Source of the DNA: Chalciporus piperatus
Lineage: Eukaryota; Basidiomycota; Agaricomycetes; Boletales; Boletaceae
Length of the DNA stretch: 64,000 nt
Direction of reading: 5' to 3'
Assembly: GCA_038093975.1 (NCBI GenBank)
Contig: JBBPTG010000120.1
Coordinates: forward strand, 1-64,000
Numbering within the stretch: the stretch's first letter is position 1; every line of letters begins with the position of its first letter. Positions 1 through 12,515 of the stretch are shown here, in pieces. The notes beneath the pieces were generated by a model, which was not told the DNA's origin, ran no database searches, and saw only the letters and a program-made list of their open reading frames with translations. Both the position numbers and the translations under genes were made by a program.

Positions 1-6
1 ACTCAC

Positions 7-1963
7 CTTAGTGTCCAATGGATTCGATAAAATCGTTGCTGACGGGTCGCTCGTCGTGAACTTTGGCTGGTCGGAAAGCTTCGTAAGGTGGATCGAGACT
101 GGTCCGTCGGATCTGTCTCGGAGACCTTGACGAGCATTGAGCCTGGACATCGCGGGCACATCGCGGGGGCATTTGTACATTCGTGATGGAGCATTTTGCC
201 GATCGGCGTAACAAAATTTTTCAAGTTGGAACACCCATCAGCAAAACAGCGAGCCAAATAACGCAGAAGCAGAGGGTTTCAGGACTTACGAAGCCAAGTA
301 CGAGTTGATATACACTATCTCGGGGTCAGTATCGTCGGTGGAGATCTACTCTAGGAATGTACTCACTCTTGGGGAGGCTGAAGTAGAAACCAAGGAAGAT
401 GAAATTATGAGGCATAGTCATGTACTGTCGCACGTAATTAACGGATGAGCATCATTCCTGCAGGAAGGAGTGGGCAACTCACGAGGATGATTCCAATAAT
501 AGCATGCACACTGAAAAGTATTGCATGGGGATCAACAATGTGATCATGGAAATGACGGTGATGAGAGACACGCACGAAGTTAGAAGACCTATCGGAAGCG
601 TTAACCAATGTGGTCACGATCGGAAGCGCTGCACTGGGCTTACCGGTGGCAATGACATACGAAATGAGCGTGTTGACCAGGTTATTGGTGCTTGCGGATG
701 AAATATGAGCATACACGGAGTATAGGGCGGAGCGCTGTTACCTCCGAAATCCAGTCCTTGATTTGAACAAATAGTAACATAGGACGACAGCCACAGATAG
801 GTCACCGGAAAATCCCGTGACAAAGATGACATAGAACCATCCCTAATGACACTTTAGCACCCACCAGGAGTGGCCTAGGGTGTGTACTCACGGACATAGT
901 GCTAATACTCGCCCAGCTCTGCACCTGGAAACTGGAGGGTTGTGTTAAATCGAAGCCAAACACAACAAGTAAATATAAACAACGATTTCACCGTGGCACC
1001 TTCCAGAATTGAAGTCAGAGAATGCAACTCGAGCAAAGCAGAAGCCTCACCGATGCCCGCAACTGGGTAGGTACAGGAGTCAGTATAAAACTCAACAGAT
1101 TCTCAACCGTGCTGACCTAGGTCAGCCAAAGAAAGAACCAACTAAGTGGGTTCAGACTGAGCATTCCAAGGTGGGGGGTTCAGACTCACGATCGTTGCTG
1201 TCAAGACAATACTGTGGCGGCTAAGTTGCCATATTCGTTGTGCGAACATGCTGAATTCCGATCATTTCGACATGTATAACACTTCCAGAGAGCAATTCAC
1301 CTCCGAACAAGCACATTTGTGACACTCTAATAAATCATTTACTGTAAAAACCGATTCACAGGTGAAAGAGTTTGGAGACCCACCGTCACGCCAATATGAA
1401 GCTTTGGACGTTGTGAATTTAGATGGTACAAAGCTGTCATGCGACATCACGCACCAAAGCACTCCTACACAGAGCTACCCATCAGAAAATTGGACGAGAT
1501 TGATCATAGATACGCACCACACAGGTACTGCAATGCCCGCCGGGTTCATGTAGTTAGCCACAATATAGTGATAGACGATGTGGCTTGTCAGAAACGTATC
1601 AAAAGTGTCGAGAATCCTTAAAGCTTGTCAGGAAATGAGAGTGCGGATTTAAATGTACAGGGTCCGACCATAGGAATGTCACCTGAGACCAGCCCAAATT
1701 CAGAGCCACACATGTGGCTAAAGAAGAAAGAAACTCACAACCAGCTTCAGACCGAGTCTATCTTTCGTTGATTGTTGATAGTAGAGATAAGTCTGGGCAG
1801 TGGTAAGACCCCAAAACCTATGAAGATTCGGTAGTGCGTTTTTGAGAGATAATGAGGAAACGTACGCTGCGGCAACAAGTCCTCCAACAAGGAGTGCCCC
1901 GAGGGTGTTGTTCACGTCGAAGGGCAGTGACGGAGGAGAGGACGATGAAGGTGAAGCGCTCAT
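7..1963 (-). CDS. DUF6534 multi-pass membrane protein (3' end off the left edge)
   Basis: This is a seven-helix-type integral membrane protein of the DUF6534 family, which is expanded in agaricomycetes and has no known biochemical role. The start is the ATG at 1963. It opens a Ser/Pro-rich leader and then FDVNNTLGALLVGGLVAAA. Exons recognisable in order are 1866-1963, 1739-1817 (WGLTTAQTYLYYQQSTKDR), 1529-1616 (ILDTFDTFLTSHIVYHY), one near 1250-1190 (MFAQRIWQLSRHS), one near 750-810 (CYYLFKSRTGFRR), one near 655-700 (NNLVNTLISYVIATG), and MPHNFIFLGFYFSLPK followed by VYINSYLAS near 345-410. The last visible exon (SLNARQGLRDRSDGP onward) ends in a donor GTGAGT at the first bases of the window, so a final exon is missing. 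Introns are short, with GT-AG ends. Exact boundaries in the 450-1250 stretch are uncertain, and partial decay there cannot be excluded. Confidence 0.8.
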
Positions 1964-3254
1964 GGTAGCTGACAAGCAGTGAAAGAGCGACACACCCGGT
2001 GTGTCTGGACTCTGGACTCTGCCCGAGTGGTGAGACAACAGGCTGAAGTTTATATGATCTTGGGATTGATCTGGGAAGTTAAGTTCGGCATTCACCGGCA
2101 CCTCCTGGCAAATTACGGCAAATTTCCTACAATTCTCATTGGAACTTCATTTCACCGAGAACTCGTAACCTTATTCTCACTCCTTCAGCGAACTAGCAGA
2201 GGCGATCTCCTCAGAAGATGGGCTTATCAGATTTCCTCGATAAATGACCAGTCTCCGGTGAATATTTCATTCCACTGGTAAGTTTGCATGTTCCGTAGAC
2301 ATCCCATATACGTATGCAATGTCCTCTCCGCCAATACACAATCCACCAGGCAGGAGCCTCCCGAGTCCCTGGCAGCACATGTTGTATCGACCCTGCAGAA
2401 AAAGATCTTTTTCATGCAGCACGAAGTGCGAGTACATAGTGTTGCCGGAAGGTACTAAGGTGACCTCGGTGGCGAGGTAACACCTCACCAGACCTCACCT
2501 CAACCTCACTCATAATAACATTTCGCTCGCCTTGATTGCACCGCCCACTGTAATTAAAGAAAGCAGATTATGCGAGGCTCATTGCTCTCCGCTTCGGCGA
2601 GCCGAACTGAGCATGCCAGTGGCAGATTTTTTTCTATTGCCCACCTTCGCACTTTTTCAGCCAGTCATTGCGATTTGAATAGAATAGGGTAGCTCTTGCG
2701 AGGTGCAGCAACCCCACAGGGCAACCATGAGCACCGTGAGGCATATGTCTACCCGACGGTCCGAGTGCCTGGGTCACTTCCTTCAAGTTCCTTGCATGTC
2801 ATTGTCAACCACTGACTGTTAGTTCCACGGTCGATTCCGTGACCTTGTGAAAACTGTCCTACCAATGAGTCTTTCGATATTCACGACATCGCCGCCATTG
2901 CTGGACCCTTCTCTTCCTGGGACAGGTATGTTCGGGGTGATATTCGGTTTGGGAGGTTTGTCGATGGAGGAATTTGAATACCACCATCGCATCAAGTTCA
3001 CGATCGAGGCTTTACAAGAGAGCTGTCAGGCCGTTATCTGTGAGCCTTCCATGTAGGACGAGGACAGCCAGGCTACCCCTGCTTTGCGCACTTTGATGGT
3101 GTGAGAGGATTTGCTAGTAGGGGACCACGCTGCCAGAGGGGAATGTCGAACCTTATGATGTAGTGCATCATGTGCATATTAGATCGTTACGTCTTCAGGC
3201 CTCTCACACCGGAGTTCGGAAGTTGGAACCGATATCTCCTCCGAGACCAACAAC
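1964..3254. other. Intergenic, no recognisable gene
   Basis: The stretch lies between two genes whose 5' ends face each other across it, so it should contain both promoters. Only short open frames are present on either strand, and none resembles a known family. A direct cluster of ACCTCAC-like words occurs near 2470-2510. No TATA box or repeat could be assigned with confidence. Confidence 0.4.
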
Positions 3255-4621
3255 ATGGAGCCTCAGTGCAACACCCTCCCAGACGAGATCATTTGCAGGA
3301 TTCTCTCATTCTCGAGCCCTCTGGATGTTGTCCAGGCGAGATTGGTCAGTTTCATCCTCTTGTCTTCCTGGGCCTTGCGTTGACATACTAACTTGACTTC
3401 TGACAAGGCTTCAAAGCGCTTTTGCCACATCAGTTTCGATCGTGGTATATGGGAGACGCTGAATGCGAACGCGCATTTACCTCGTCCTCCCGGTCCATTT
3501 CCTTCTCAATCTGTACAATTTCTCGAGCGCAATCTTGTAAAATCAGCATTACTAGGACAATCCTGGACGACCCAACCAGTACAAGAAAGTTTCAACGTGG
3601 CGATTTCTCTCAACACGCCACAACCCGCGGTCCCCAAGATCATCTGTAACAGGTGGATCATCCAACCGGAGGGGCCGGGGCGGCTTGTGAAGGAAGATAT
3701 AACGCAGGCCCACAAGCGGCAGGTATTTTACGAAGTAGGACCCAATGAATCTATCACTTCCTGGGACGTTTGCAATATTATGTCTGCCGAGGTGGAGTTG
3801 GTGTGTCTCGCGGTCTCAAAGCGACCTGACCGTTTGTAACGAGATTCGTTTCTGTCGCTTGCCATTTGCTAATATGTTGTATCTCGCAGAGAGCTTCTCC
3901 AGTACCGAGTGAACGACGGATCTGATGAATGGGAGTTTCGCTCCTCATCTGGCCTCGATACTGGCGGATCCAAATTCTTTCTTAGCACCAAGAATACACG
4001 CGGACCGTTCATATACATTCATGGCGTCGATTCAGTCCTCGATACACGAAATCGACTATTCTATGTCTTTCCTCAATTCAGCTCCGGACTGGTGTGTGTT
4101 CTAGTGTGATTATGTACCATTGGCTGATCGAAAATTAGAATGTAACAAGTCCCTCCTCTGACAGGCGAAACCGCACCGTTGTATTCACGAATGATTACAT
4201 CATCACTTTGAACCATGTTAATGTTATGGGTCCTGCGAGCACCTCGTCCGGATCAATTCACCTCCAAGCTTTCTCCGTTCCTACGGGCCCGCCACATTTA
4301 CTTCCCAACAGCACGCGTGTTCTTCAACTAACTCATGAGTGTACTATCGCCGCCAATCCTGAATCCTACGCACTCATTCGAGACTCCATCCTGGATCCAG
4401 TGACTGGAGCCGCGAATATGAGATTCCTTTCCCTGGGTGAACACTTCACCTGTATCGATTTCACACTGCCTGCACCTCTTGATGACCCTATCCTGCCGGT
4501 CTCCGTTGATTACCGTGCCACGAGGGTTCTGACTGGCACTAATCCAGATCCAATCCGGATCGCTCACGGTCGGTGCAACCTGAGTCACACACTACACAGG
4601 CTCAATCGCATCCAAATTTGA
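3255..4621 (+). CDS. F-box domain protein
   Basis: This is probably a substrate-recognition subunit of an SCF-type ubiquitin ligase. The N-terminal F-box is split by the first intron: the first exon reads LPDEIICRILSFSSPLDVVQ and the second continues ASKRFCHISFDRGIWE. Four exons join cleanly. Intron 1 (donor GTCAGT, branch-like CTAAC, acceptor ACAAG) ends near 3408. Intron 2 runs from about 3801 to 3890 and is in phase if the second GT of GTGTGT is used. Intron 3 (about 4091-4138) ends AAATTAG. The last exon runs to a TGA after HRLNRIQI. The C-terminal half has no recognised repeat and looks like the divergent substrate region common in agaricomycete F-box families. No stop or frameshift was found. 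The target is unknown. Confidence 0.8.
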
Positions 4622-4821
4622 TTCCCACCGAAAAGCGACGATCAACGAAGCAGTACATACGTACATAAATAACAAAGGTCAGGTATCAAAATCTAGACAG
4701 ACGAGAGAGAGAGAAAAGAGCGCATACAACCACCAAATCAGATCAAAATCCAGAGACAACACACGTAGATCAACCCAACCCCAACCCCAACCCCAGCCCC
4801 AGGCGCAACACTCGCACTCGC

Positions 4822-7178
4822 TCACGAAGACCCAGACTCCTCCGCCAACAACTTCAACACACTCTCCGATCTCGGACGGATCGCCAACTTGAACGGGTTT
4901 GGAATCCTAGTTGACAGGTTTCCAGTCAGTTAAGTCCAAGTGATTACACCCCTCCAAAAGAAGAAAAATGTGCGCCCACTCACCTGAATACGGAATTGTC
5001 AAACACGACCTCTGGCTCGATCTCTTTCCCTGCTTCATCCACCGCCTTTGCAAACTCGAGGGTTGCAATCATGGAGATCATCAAGAGCCATGCAGAGGAT
5101 TCGACGAGGTTTGCACCTGGGCAGCGTCTGTGTATGGGCGACAGTGACAGCCAGGTAAGTTAAATGTACACATGTATGCGTGTGGATAAACGCCAAGAAA
5201 AGGGGACTTGCCGTCTCCCGAAACCAAATACGTATGCACGGGGATCCCGTCGACGTTCGGTTGCATCATCTGCAACGGGTTGAAGCCATCGATCAGGATT
5301 GAATGAGTGCGGGTCTGGGTACAGCTTCTCGTCCCGCAGGATTGCCCTGAGATGCGCTCGGTTAGCATGCATTCCTCTTTGCTACGCATATATCCAACTA
5401 AGCCGTACCAGATGTTTCCAAATACCTAGGGAAGATTCGGGTAAGTACATACATACAGGAAATCGAAGGAGGAAGACGGCGGACGTACGAGGGATCCCTT
5501 CGGTATAAATACCCCGTCGAAGACGTCGTCTTCCATCAACCGATGAGGCAAGCCTGGAAAGTAATCATGTCAGGTACGTTGCTCCATCCACAAAATGACA
5601 CAAAACTCACTCAGCGGGACAGGTACACCCCACCGCAATGATTCGACAAAGACAGCGTTGCAATACGGCAATGACGCCCGATCCTCACAGACAGGTAACC
5701 TATTCTGTCCGATCACAGCGTCGATTTCAGCTTGTGCACGTTTGAGGACGGTGGGGTGTTGGACCATCGCGAGGATGAAGTGGGAGATGGTCGTCACGGT
5801 CTGTTATTCAATCATAATTCTCTTTCAGTGCCTCTGATTCCATGTCGTAGGGTACGTACGGTGTCGATACTGCCTTGCGGGAACCGACATTAGACCAGGT
5901 CGAACCAAGAGAGGACGGCGTTCTGACCTACCAGAATACATCGAGTTGGCGGTCCATCGGAGGTCAAAGTCGTGCTGAGGGTCGTTTGATTTGTCCTTGC
6001 CAAGGAGCATTGATACGAACGACGCGCGTGCGGTGCCCTTACTCTATGTCAGGCAGGTATCAGCTGGGTCATTCACTACTCGGAAGGCGTCGCACAGACC
6101 ATCTCGTTCAAGGCAAATTCGTATGGCTCGTCAACAAATTCTTCCATCTTCTTCTTCCACGCAGCCGCATTTCTCTTGAAGCCAGCGCCAGGGAACCAAT
6201 CAGGAAGAAGTTTTACTGTTTGCAGAGATAGGGGTCATCATCGGAATTTACCCGGAAAACAAACAATGACGTACAAGAAGGAAAGATGTCAACTGGCCAA
6301 ATTCCACCTCCCGACGCAATCCGATTGGCGAGCAGGTCGACACACTCTTCAGCAAGTTTCAAGAACCCGTCATTGGTCGACTTGACTTGGTGGCCATACA
6401 CTACCAACAACGTCAAACCACCCGCGTACCTGATCGGGATCGAAATATCGATCGAGATCACGATCGGATTGGGTCAGGAACGACGCCGGCATGAGCGGAG
6501 AATATGACAGCTGATAACTTACCGTCGAATGTGGTCTTGAAACTTGAGCGGATCTTCGAGAAGACCACGAAGGAAAGGCTTCGTTTCAAGTTCAAGAAGG
6601 GGATGATACGTCTTGATAGCGGAGGGACCGAATGCCATTTGCATCAGTCTTCGCTGGCGACGAGAAAAGTCACCATAGGGAGTGAACGCCACCATGTTCT
6701 CACATCCACAACTGAACGGGTATGATTGGATGAGTGGGGAAGGTAGAGACAAGGTGGACACACAGTTCTCCGGCCATGACAAGACGAGGCTTGTCCGAAT
6801 ATATTGCTCCTCGTTTGTCCAACAACTCGAACGCAGCCTCCGGGGTGTTCAAAAACACCAATCCCATTCCGAACACATGCAAGTACGTGATACGGCCTAG
6901 CGGTCGATCACAAACACGTCAGCAAGAACCCAAGTCGCTCAGAAGACGGAGGTAGCAGATAGAGAGGGTGTGAGATAAGGTGACTGACCGTACTGCTTCG
7001 CCCACTTTTCTGCCAAGAGCCATAACTCCTTCGCAGTGAGATCAGTAACATTACCAATCACCGGTAACGGCTTCGGACCAGGGGGTAACGGCGCGGGAGG
7101 CTTCGGTTTACTGAAGTGTCGATAGACAGTGTATGCGACAGTGGCGAGAAGCACGGCCTGTAACGTCGCAGTCGCCAT
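4822..7178 (-). CDS. Cytochrome P450 monooxygenase, copy 1
   Basis: This is a microsomal heme-thiolate monooxygenase of about 510 residues in 13 exons. An N-terminal membrane anchor (residues 5-20, LQAVLLATVAYTVYR) is followed by the proline hinge PPAPLPPGPKPLP. Later come the I-helix GSIDTT (around 300), the K-helix ESLR (around 356), FNPDRW (around 410) and the heme loop FGFGRRRCPG with its cysteine ligand. The last motif is assembled across an intron with a GC donor (CGGCAAGT). A 14 nt exon carries the I-helix motif and a 17 nt exon encodes VFGNIW. All exons are open and in phase, so the gene looks intact. The start at 7178 is chosen because it aligns with the other three copies; an in-frame ATG exists at 7226. 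The substrate is unknown, and no biosynthetic core enzyme lies nearby. Confidence 0.88.
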
Positions 7179-8129
7179 CCTCCGAGTACGCCGCGCAAAG
7201 AAAAAAAGAAAGCGTTGTTGTTGCAAGACCCGAGGAGTTGAGGATGGAGATCGGAAGATAGCGATGACACGAAGATGGAAGATTCAGACGGACGGTGTTG
7301 TTGCCCAACGACGAGTCTCAGCGGCGGAGGCAAACAGACGAGAGAAGAAGGCAGGAAGTAGAACGACCAACGTCCCGTGTGGATCGCCCTTTTTGACGAC
7401 TTGGCCGTCTTCTCATACACGTGACGGTCTGTCATCATCGAGTTTCATGGAGAGCGCCTGATGCCTCAAAGGGCTGGGGTGTTGCTGGAATGGAAGTTAT
7501 GGTCAGACACCTGACAGACACAGATATCTAATCAAGCTGTGCTGTTGCATGTCAATGTTTCATCTGTCATGCCATGCATGCCATGTGAACGTCACGTCGC
7601 GGACTTGGATCGAGTGCTTGTACTACATAGTAGAACGGTACTGACTGTCAACGTCAGCGTCAATAATGGCCACTCGCCGATCTGTTGGCCTGTCCTTCCA
7701 ACGATACAGGTCGATGGGGCTTCAAATCGAAGCAATTCAGAGGGTCAGAAAACGAAGGCGCAGCACAGAGATATTCAGAAGGGAAGCCATCCGATCCTCA
7801 AGGACAACTGCCAACGGGTGCTTTGTGAGTGGCGTTATGGTGACGCGCACAGCCCAACTGTCGTTTCAGCCAAGGCGGATCTTGGCAAAATCAGCCATCG
7901 AGATGGTCGACGGAGGCGCTCAGCATGTCTATCTTCCCTTTCAGTGTCACGATCAGATACATGAAGCCAGAGTAGCAGTTTTCGGAGGATTGACGATTCT
8001 CGGTGCTCACCCACGTGTTCAAGGAAAATACTGGTGGGACGGTGGTTATACATCAATACAATTGTACACGCGTAGATCAACCCAACACCAACCACAACCA
8101 CAAACTCAAACCCCAGGCCTCCCACTTGC
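7179..8129. other. P450-1 promoter side and spacer to P450-2
   Basis: The first 270 bases upstream of P450-1 are similar to the regions upstream of the other copies, including shared words around ATCGCCCTTTTTGACGACTTGG, so the duplications included the promoter. The rest of the spacer shows no recognised gene. A 273-codon open frame on the plus strand crosses into the 3' end of P450-2, but it is the antisense shadow of P450-2 plus spacer and is not called. Confidence 0.45.
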
Positions 8130-10457
8130 TCACGAAGAACCAGGCTCCTCCGCCAGCAGCTTCAACACACTCTCCGATCTCAAACGTATCGCCAACTTGA
8201 ACGGGTTTGGAATCCTATGTGACAGGTTTCCAGTCAATCAAATCGAAGTTATGACACCCCTTCTTCCAAAAGAAAGAAAGAAAAAGGGCATGCCCACTCA
8301 CCTGAATACTGAATTGGCATACACAATCTTGGGCTCGATCTCTTTCCCTGCTTCATCCACCGCCTTTGCAAGCTCGAGAGTTGCAATCATGGAGATCATC
8401 GCGAGCCATGTAGAGGATTCGACGAAATTTACACCGGGGCAGCGTCTATGTATGGGCGACGGTGACAAGGGCGGATTGACAAGGTAAGTCATGTAGAGAT
8501 ATGTGCGCACGGATAAACGCAAAGAAACGGAACTTGCCGTCTTCCGAAACCAAAGACGTACGTACGCGGATCCCGTCGACGTTCGCTTGCATCATCTGCA
8601 GCGGGTTGAAGCCATCGATCGGGATTGAATGAGTGCGGGTCTGGGTACAGCTTCTCGTCCCGCAGCATCGCCCTGACATGCCCTCGCTTAGTATGCATTC
8701 CTCTTTTCGACGCATATAGCCAGCTCAGACGTACCAGATGTTTCCAAATACCTAGGGAAGAGTCGGGCAAGTACGTAAAGGAGATCGAAGGAGGAAGACG
8801 GCGGACGTACGAGGGATCCCTTCGGTATAAATACCCCGTCGAAGACATCGTCTTCCATTAACCGATGAGGCAAGGCTAGAAATTCATCACGTCAGGTGGG
8901 TAGCTGCTCCATCCACAAAATGACATAAAACTCACCCAGCGGGACAGGTACACTCCACCGCAATGATTCAACAAAGACAGCATTGCAATATGGCAATGAC
9001 TCCCTATCCTCACAGACAGGTAACCGATTCTGTCCGATCACGCCATCGATTTCAGCTTGTGCACGTTTGAGGACGGCGGGGTGTTGGACCATCGCGAGGA
9101 TGAAGTGGGAGATGGTCGTCACGGTCTGTTATTCAATCATAATTCTCTTTCAGTGCCTCTGATTCGCTGTCATAGAGTACGTACGGTGTCGATACTGCCT
9201 TGCGGGAACCGACATTAGACCAGGTCGAACCAAGAGAGGACGATGTTCTGACCTACCAGCATAAATCGAGTTGGCGGCCCAACGGAGGTCAAAGTCGTGC
9301 TGAGGGTCGTGTGACTTGTCCTGGTCGAGGAGCATCGATACGAACGATGCGCGTGCGGTGCCCTTGTTCTATGGCAGGTATCAACTGGGTGATTCACTAC
9401 TGAGAAGGTTTCGCACAGACCATCTCGTTCAAGGCAAATTCGTACGGTTCGTCAACGAATTTTTCCATCTTCTTCTTCCACGCAGCCGCATTTCTCTTGA
9501 AACCAGCGCCGGGGAACCAATCAGGAATATGTTTTACTGTTTGCAGAGATAGAGGTCACGATGGGAATTTACCCGGAAAACAAAGGATGACGTACAAGAA
9601 GGAAAAATGTCAACTGGCCAGATTCCACCGCCCGACGCAATCCGATTGGTGAGCAGGTCGACACACTCTTCAGCAAGTTTCAAGAAGCCGTCGTCGGTCG
9701 ACTTGACTTGGTGACCATACACTACCAACAATGTCAAACCACCCGCGTACCTGATCAAGATCGAAACAGCGATCGAGATCAACGCCGCTGTGAGCGGAGA
9801 GTATAACAGCTGACAACGTACCGTCGAGTGAGGTCTTGGAACTTGAGCGGATCTTCGAGAAGATCACGAAGGAAAGGCTTCGTTTGAAGTTCAATAAGGG
9901 GATGATACATCTTGATAGCGGAGGGCCCGAGTGCCATTTGCATCAGTTGTCGCTGGCGACGAAAAAAGTCACCATAGGGGGTGAGCACAAGCATGTTCTC
10001 ACATCCACAACTTGGTGGGCATGATTGGATGAGTGGGGAAGGGTAGAGAAAATGTGGACACACAGTTCTCCGATCATGGTAAGACGAGGCTTGTCAGCAT
10101 ATATTGCTCCCCGTTTGTCGAACAACTCGAACGCAGCCTCTGGGGTGTTCAAAAAGACCAATCCCATTCCGAACACATGCAAATACGTGATACGGCCTAG
10201 GGGTCGATCACAAATATGTCAGCAAGAACCCAAGTCGCAGAGAAGGGTGAAAGATAAGGTGACTGACCGTACTGTTTCGCCCACTTTTCTGCCAAGAGCC
10301 ATAACTGCTTCGCACTGAGATCGGTAACATTGCCAATCACCGGTAATGGCTTCGGACCAGGGGGTAATGGCGCGGGAGGCTTCGGTTTACTGAGGCGTCG
10401 ATAGACAGTGTAGGCGACAGTGGCGAGAAGCACGGCCTGTAACGTCGTAGTCCCCAT
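8130..10457 (-). CDS. Cytochrome P450 monooxygenase, copy 2
   Basis: This is a second tandem paralogue with the same 13-exon structure and about 514 residues. The anchor starts MGTTTLQAVLLATVAYTVYR. The I-helix motif GSIDT lies in the 14 nt exon, the K-helix is ESLR, and FNPDRW and the heme loop FGFGRR-RCPGVNFVE are present. The heme-loop intron again uses a GC donor (AGACG followed by GCAAGT). All exons checked are open and in phase. Differences from copy 1 include ELFDKRG for ELLDKRG, SMLLDQDKSHDP for SMLLGKDKSNDP, and PLALPHR at the exon 8/9 join. The 3' flank is rich in CCAACC words. The gene sits head-to-tail with copies 1 and 3. Its upstream side, about 330 bases away, carries the TIR element at 10786. 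Confidence 0.88.
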
Positions 10458-10785
10458 CCCGAGGAGTTGAGGATGGAGACAGGAATGAGACCAAGATGGA
10501 AGATGGAAAATTCACGCGGACGGTGTTGGGGCCCAGCGACGACAAACAGCGGTGGAGGCAAACAGACGAGAAGAAGACAGGAACCAGAACGACTGCTGTC
10601 CTGTTTGGATCACCCTTTTTAATGCCTTGGCCTCCTCATATACGTGGCGGTTTGGTTTCAGTTTGCCGTCTAGGGATAGTTTCATGGAGAGAACGTTCTT
10701 GATGCGTCCAAGGGCCGGCGGTTTCATGTTTGCATCTCGCTGGAATGGATGTCAGGGAGGCTGCTGACGTCATTGTCAATGCATA

Positions 10786-12162
10786 CTGCAATCTTCATGT
10801 TTTACCTCTCACGTTACCATCGTGAGAGATGCAAATTAAACGAGACACTGACACAACATCCTCCTGACACATTTCATTCATCACCTGCTTTCGTTTCCTC
10901 AACGGGGACTTTACATATGCAAGCTAGCAGAAACCAGCTCACCAGTCTGAAATTTTTTCACATTTATTTTTACACCGATTTTTGGATCATTCGACTTAGA
11001 TTGAATAGGTCACTTTCCGTCCTGGGGATTGGTTAGAGACAGGGTAACGTTCTGAAAAGAATGAGACATGCTAACCAAATTAGGCCCGTGTCGTCTCCGT
11101 GCTTCTACACCTGACTCGTCTGCGCTTGGTTCGACTTCTTTGCCGGGTGCGGCGGTTTGCTCCAGATAATCCTGGACGATGGCAGGATTGGTTTGCTTTG
11201 CCCTGGGACCTTCGTCTTCTTCGTCCGATGCCTCGTCACCATTGTTCGGACCATGAGGCAAGTTGAAGTTAGCAACCCAGGAGGCAACCTACATAAAAAA
11301 AATGACATCTCACACACGTCCGCGGAGAAAAAGGGTCGGCGCCATCGCATGATGCACAATGACAACTCACCAGACCTCCGGAAGTGGGCAGAATGATTAT
11401 GCCATCGATAGCTCGAACCACAGGAATCCATGGTTCTCTTTTGCACTGGCAGCATCTCGGCCTACCAAAGTTGTGTCAGGCTCACCTCATCATCGGCTTT
11501 AGTCTTCGCGAATAGGTATTCGACTGCCGGGTAGAGCAACAAAGGTACACACCCTTCGGGGTCGTGTCAGTGCTTGGTCCAATAAACTACAAATTTGATT
11601 CTCGTCGATGGCGTGGAATACTTAGCGTTGGGCTGTCGAGTTGGTAGCACGGGCCCACCGCCACCATGAGTCAGCATCATTTCGATTTTCTGAGATTTGC
11701 ACTGGATCAAAAACCAAGTTTTTTCTATCCGTACCATGGCGCTGAACCGAATAGATCTAACCAATGTAGTTTACCTACATATGGAGACTTCGATTTCATA
11801 CTACTCGGACCTCGGGCAACCTCGGGCAACTGGTGACCGCCGCTCAACGCTCACTGGAGATTTTTGTAACAACCAGCAATGCGATGGTGTGAAGTAGACA
11901 GAGCTAATCGCCGACAGGCTACAGCGCCGCTGTCAGCGATCAGCTCCGTGGCTGTACATGCCTCCAACGACTTTGTTTTGTTTGTTTTACTCCAAGAGAT
12001 AAACAAAGATTCTAAGTCGAACATGAAGGATCCAAAAATCAGCCTATGGTTTTGCAGCTAGCTGTATGTCGACGAACGAGTTCTTAAATAATAGATCTGT
12101 TCGTGTTGCAACTCTGGTCTCACAATGGTAACGTGAGAGGTAAAACACATGAAGATTGCAGC
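10786..12162. mobile_element. TIR element, long form (non-autonomous, carries a gene remnant)
   Basis: Both ends carry the same roughly 45 bp sequence in inverted orientation. The left end starts TGCAATCTTCATGTTTTACC and continues with CTCTCACGTTACCATCGTGAGA. The right end, read on the opposite strand, repeats it with a two-base insertion. Internal subterminal sequences (the CACTGACACAACATCCTCC block on the left, GAACGAGTTCTTAAATA and ATAGATCTGTTCGTGTT on the right) match the short element at 27241-27520. That element lacks the roughly 1.1 kb centre found here. No transposase is visible inside. No target-site duplication could be identified, so the precise outer limits are approximate. The element lies about 330 bases upstream of P450-2 and downstream of P450-3. 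Confidence 0.6.
11010..11735 (-). pseudogene. Remnant of a conserved hypothetical gene inside the TIR element
   Basis: Several exons read as a coherent protein on the minus strand. A first block ends IKFVVYWTKH, then an in-frame TGA, then HDPEGCVPLLLYPAVEYLFA. Next come CKREPWIPVVRAIDGIIILP, TSGGL and, after an intron, VASWVANFNLPHGPNNGDEA, with an acidic Glu/Asp tail. The style resembles a conserved agaricomycete hypothetical protein of unknown function; that recollection is from memory. The in-frame TGA near 11576 and the lack of an obvious start suggest a broken copy. Its position between the two inverted ends of the element suggests it was captured, but independent insertion is possible. 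Confidence 0.45.
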
Positions 12163-12515
12163 AAGGCACAAGGGGTGTCCAAAACTCTAATTCACATAAC
12201 CAACTCACAAGAGTCTCACAAGAGTCTTGGTTCGAACGTGAAATTCATTTACTTGATGTACTCTATGTCAGTGCAACCAATGATGTCCTGTTCCTACATA
12301 GAAGTGCTAGAAGTGCGGCCACAACCCATGTCCTTTCTACAGCGGTATGACAACCTGGATTCTGGACGGACAAGGGAAAAAAGGGAGCACATATCGCCAC
12401 CAACTCAGATCCGAATCAAGAGACAATACAATTGTACACGCGCAGATCAACCCAACCCCAACCCCAAACTCAAACCCCAGGCAGCCCCAGGCGCTACACT
12501 CGACCACCCACTTGC
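12163..12515. other. Spacer between TIR element and P450-3 3' end
   Basis: No gene is recognised here. The part nearest P450-3 (from about 12350) is similar to the 3' flanks of the other P450 copies, including the ACAATTGTACACGCGCAGAT word and a CCAACCCCAACCCC tract. The homology with the flank of P450-4 ends near GTCCGTCC at about 12366-12373, where the CHAT fragment begins in the other copy. Confidence 0.4.

Noticed and set aside
4770..4805. Telomere-like CCCCAA repeats
   Set aside because: Only a few units, in the 3' flank of each P450 copy, and basidiomycete telomeres are usually TTAGGG. It is a local low-complexity tract.
7666..8487. 273-codon plus-strand ORF
   Set aside because: Its second half is antisense to the 3' exons of P450-2 and its first half shows no family. 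It is a shadow frame.
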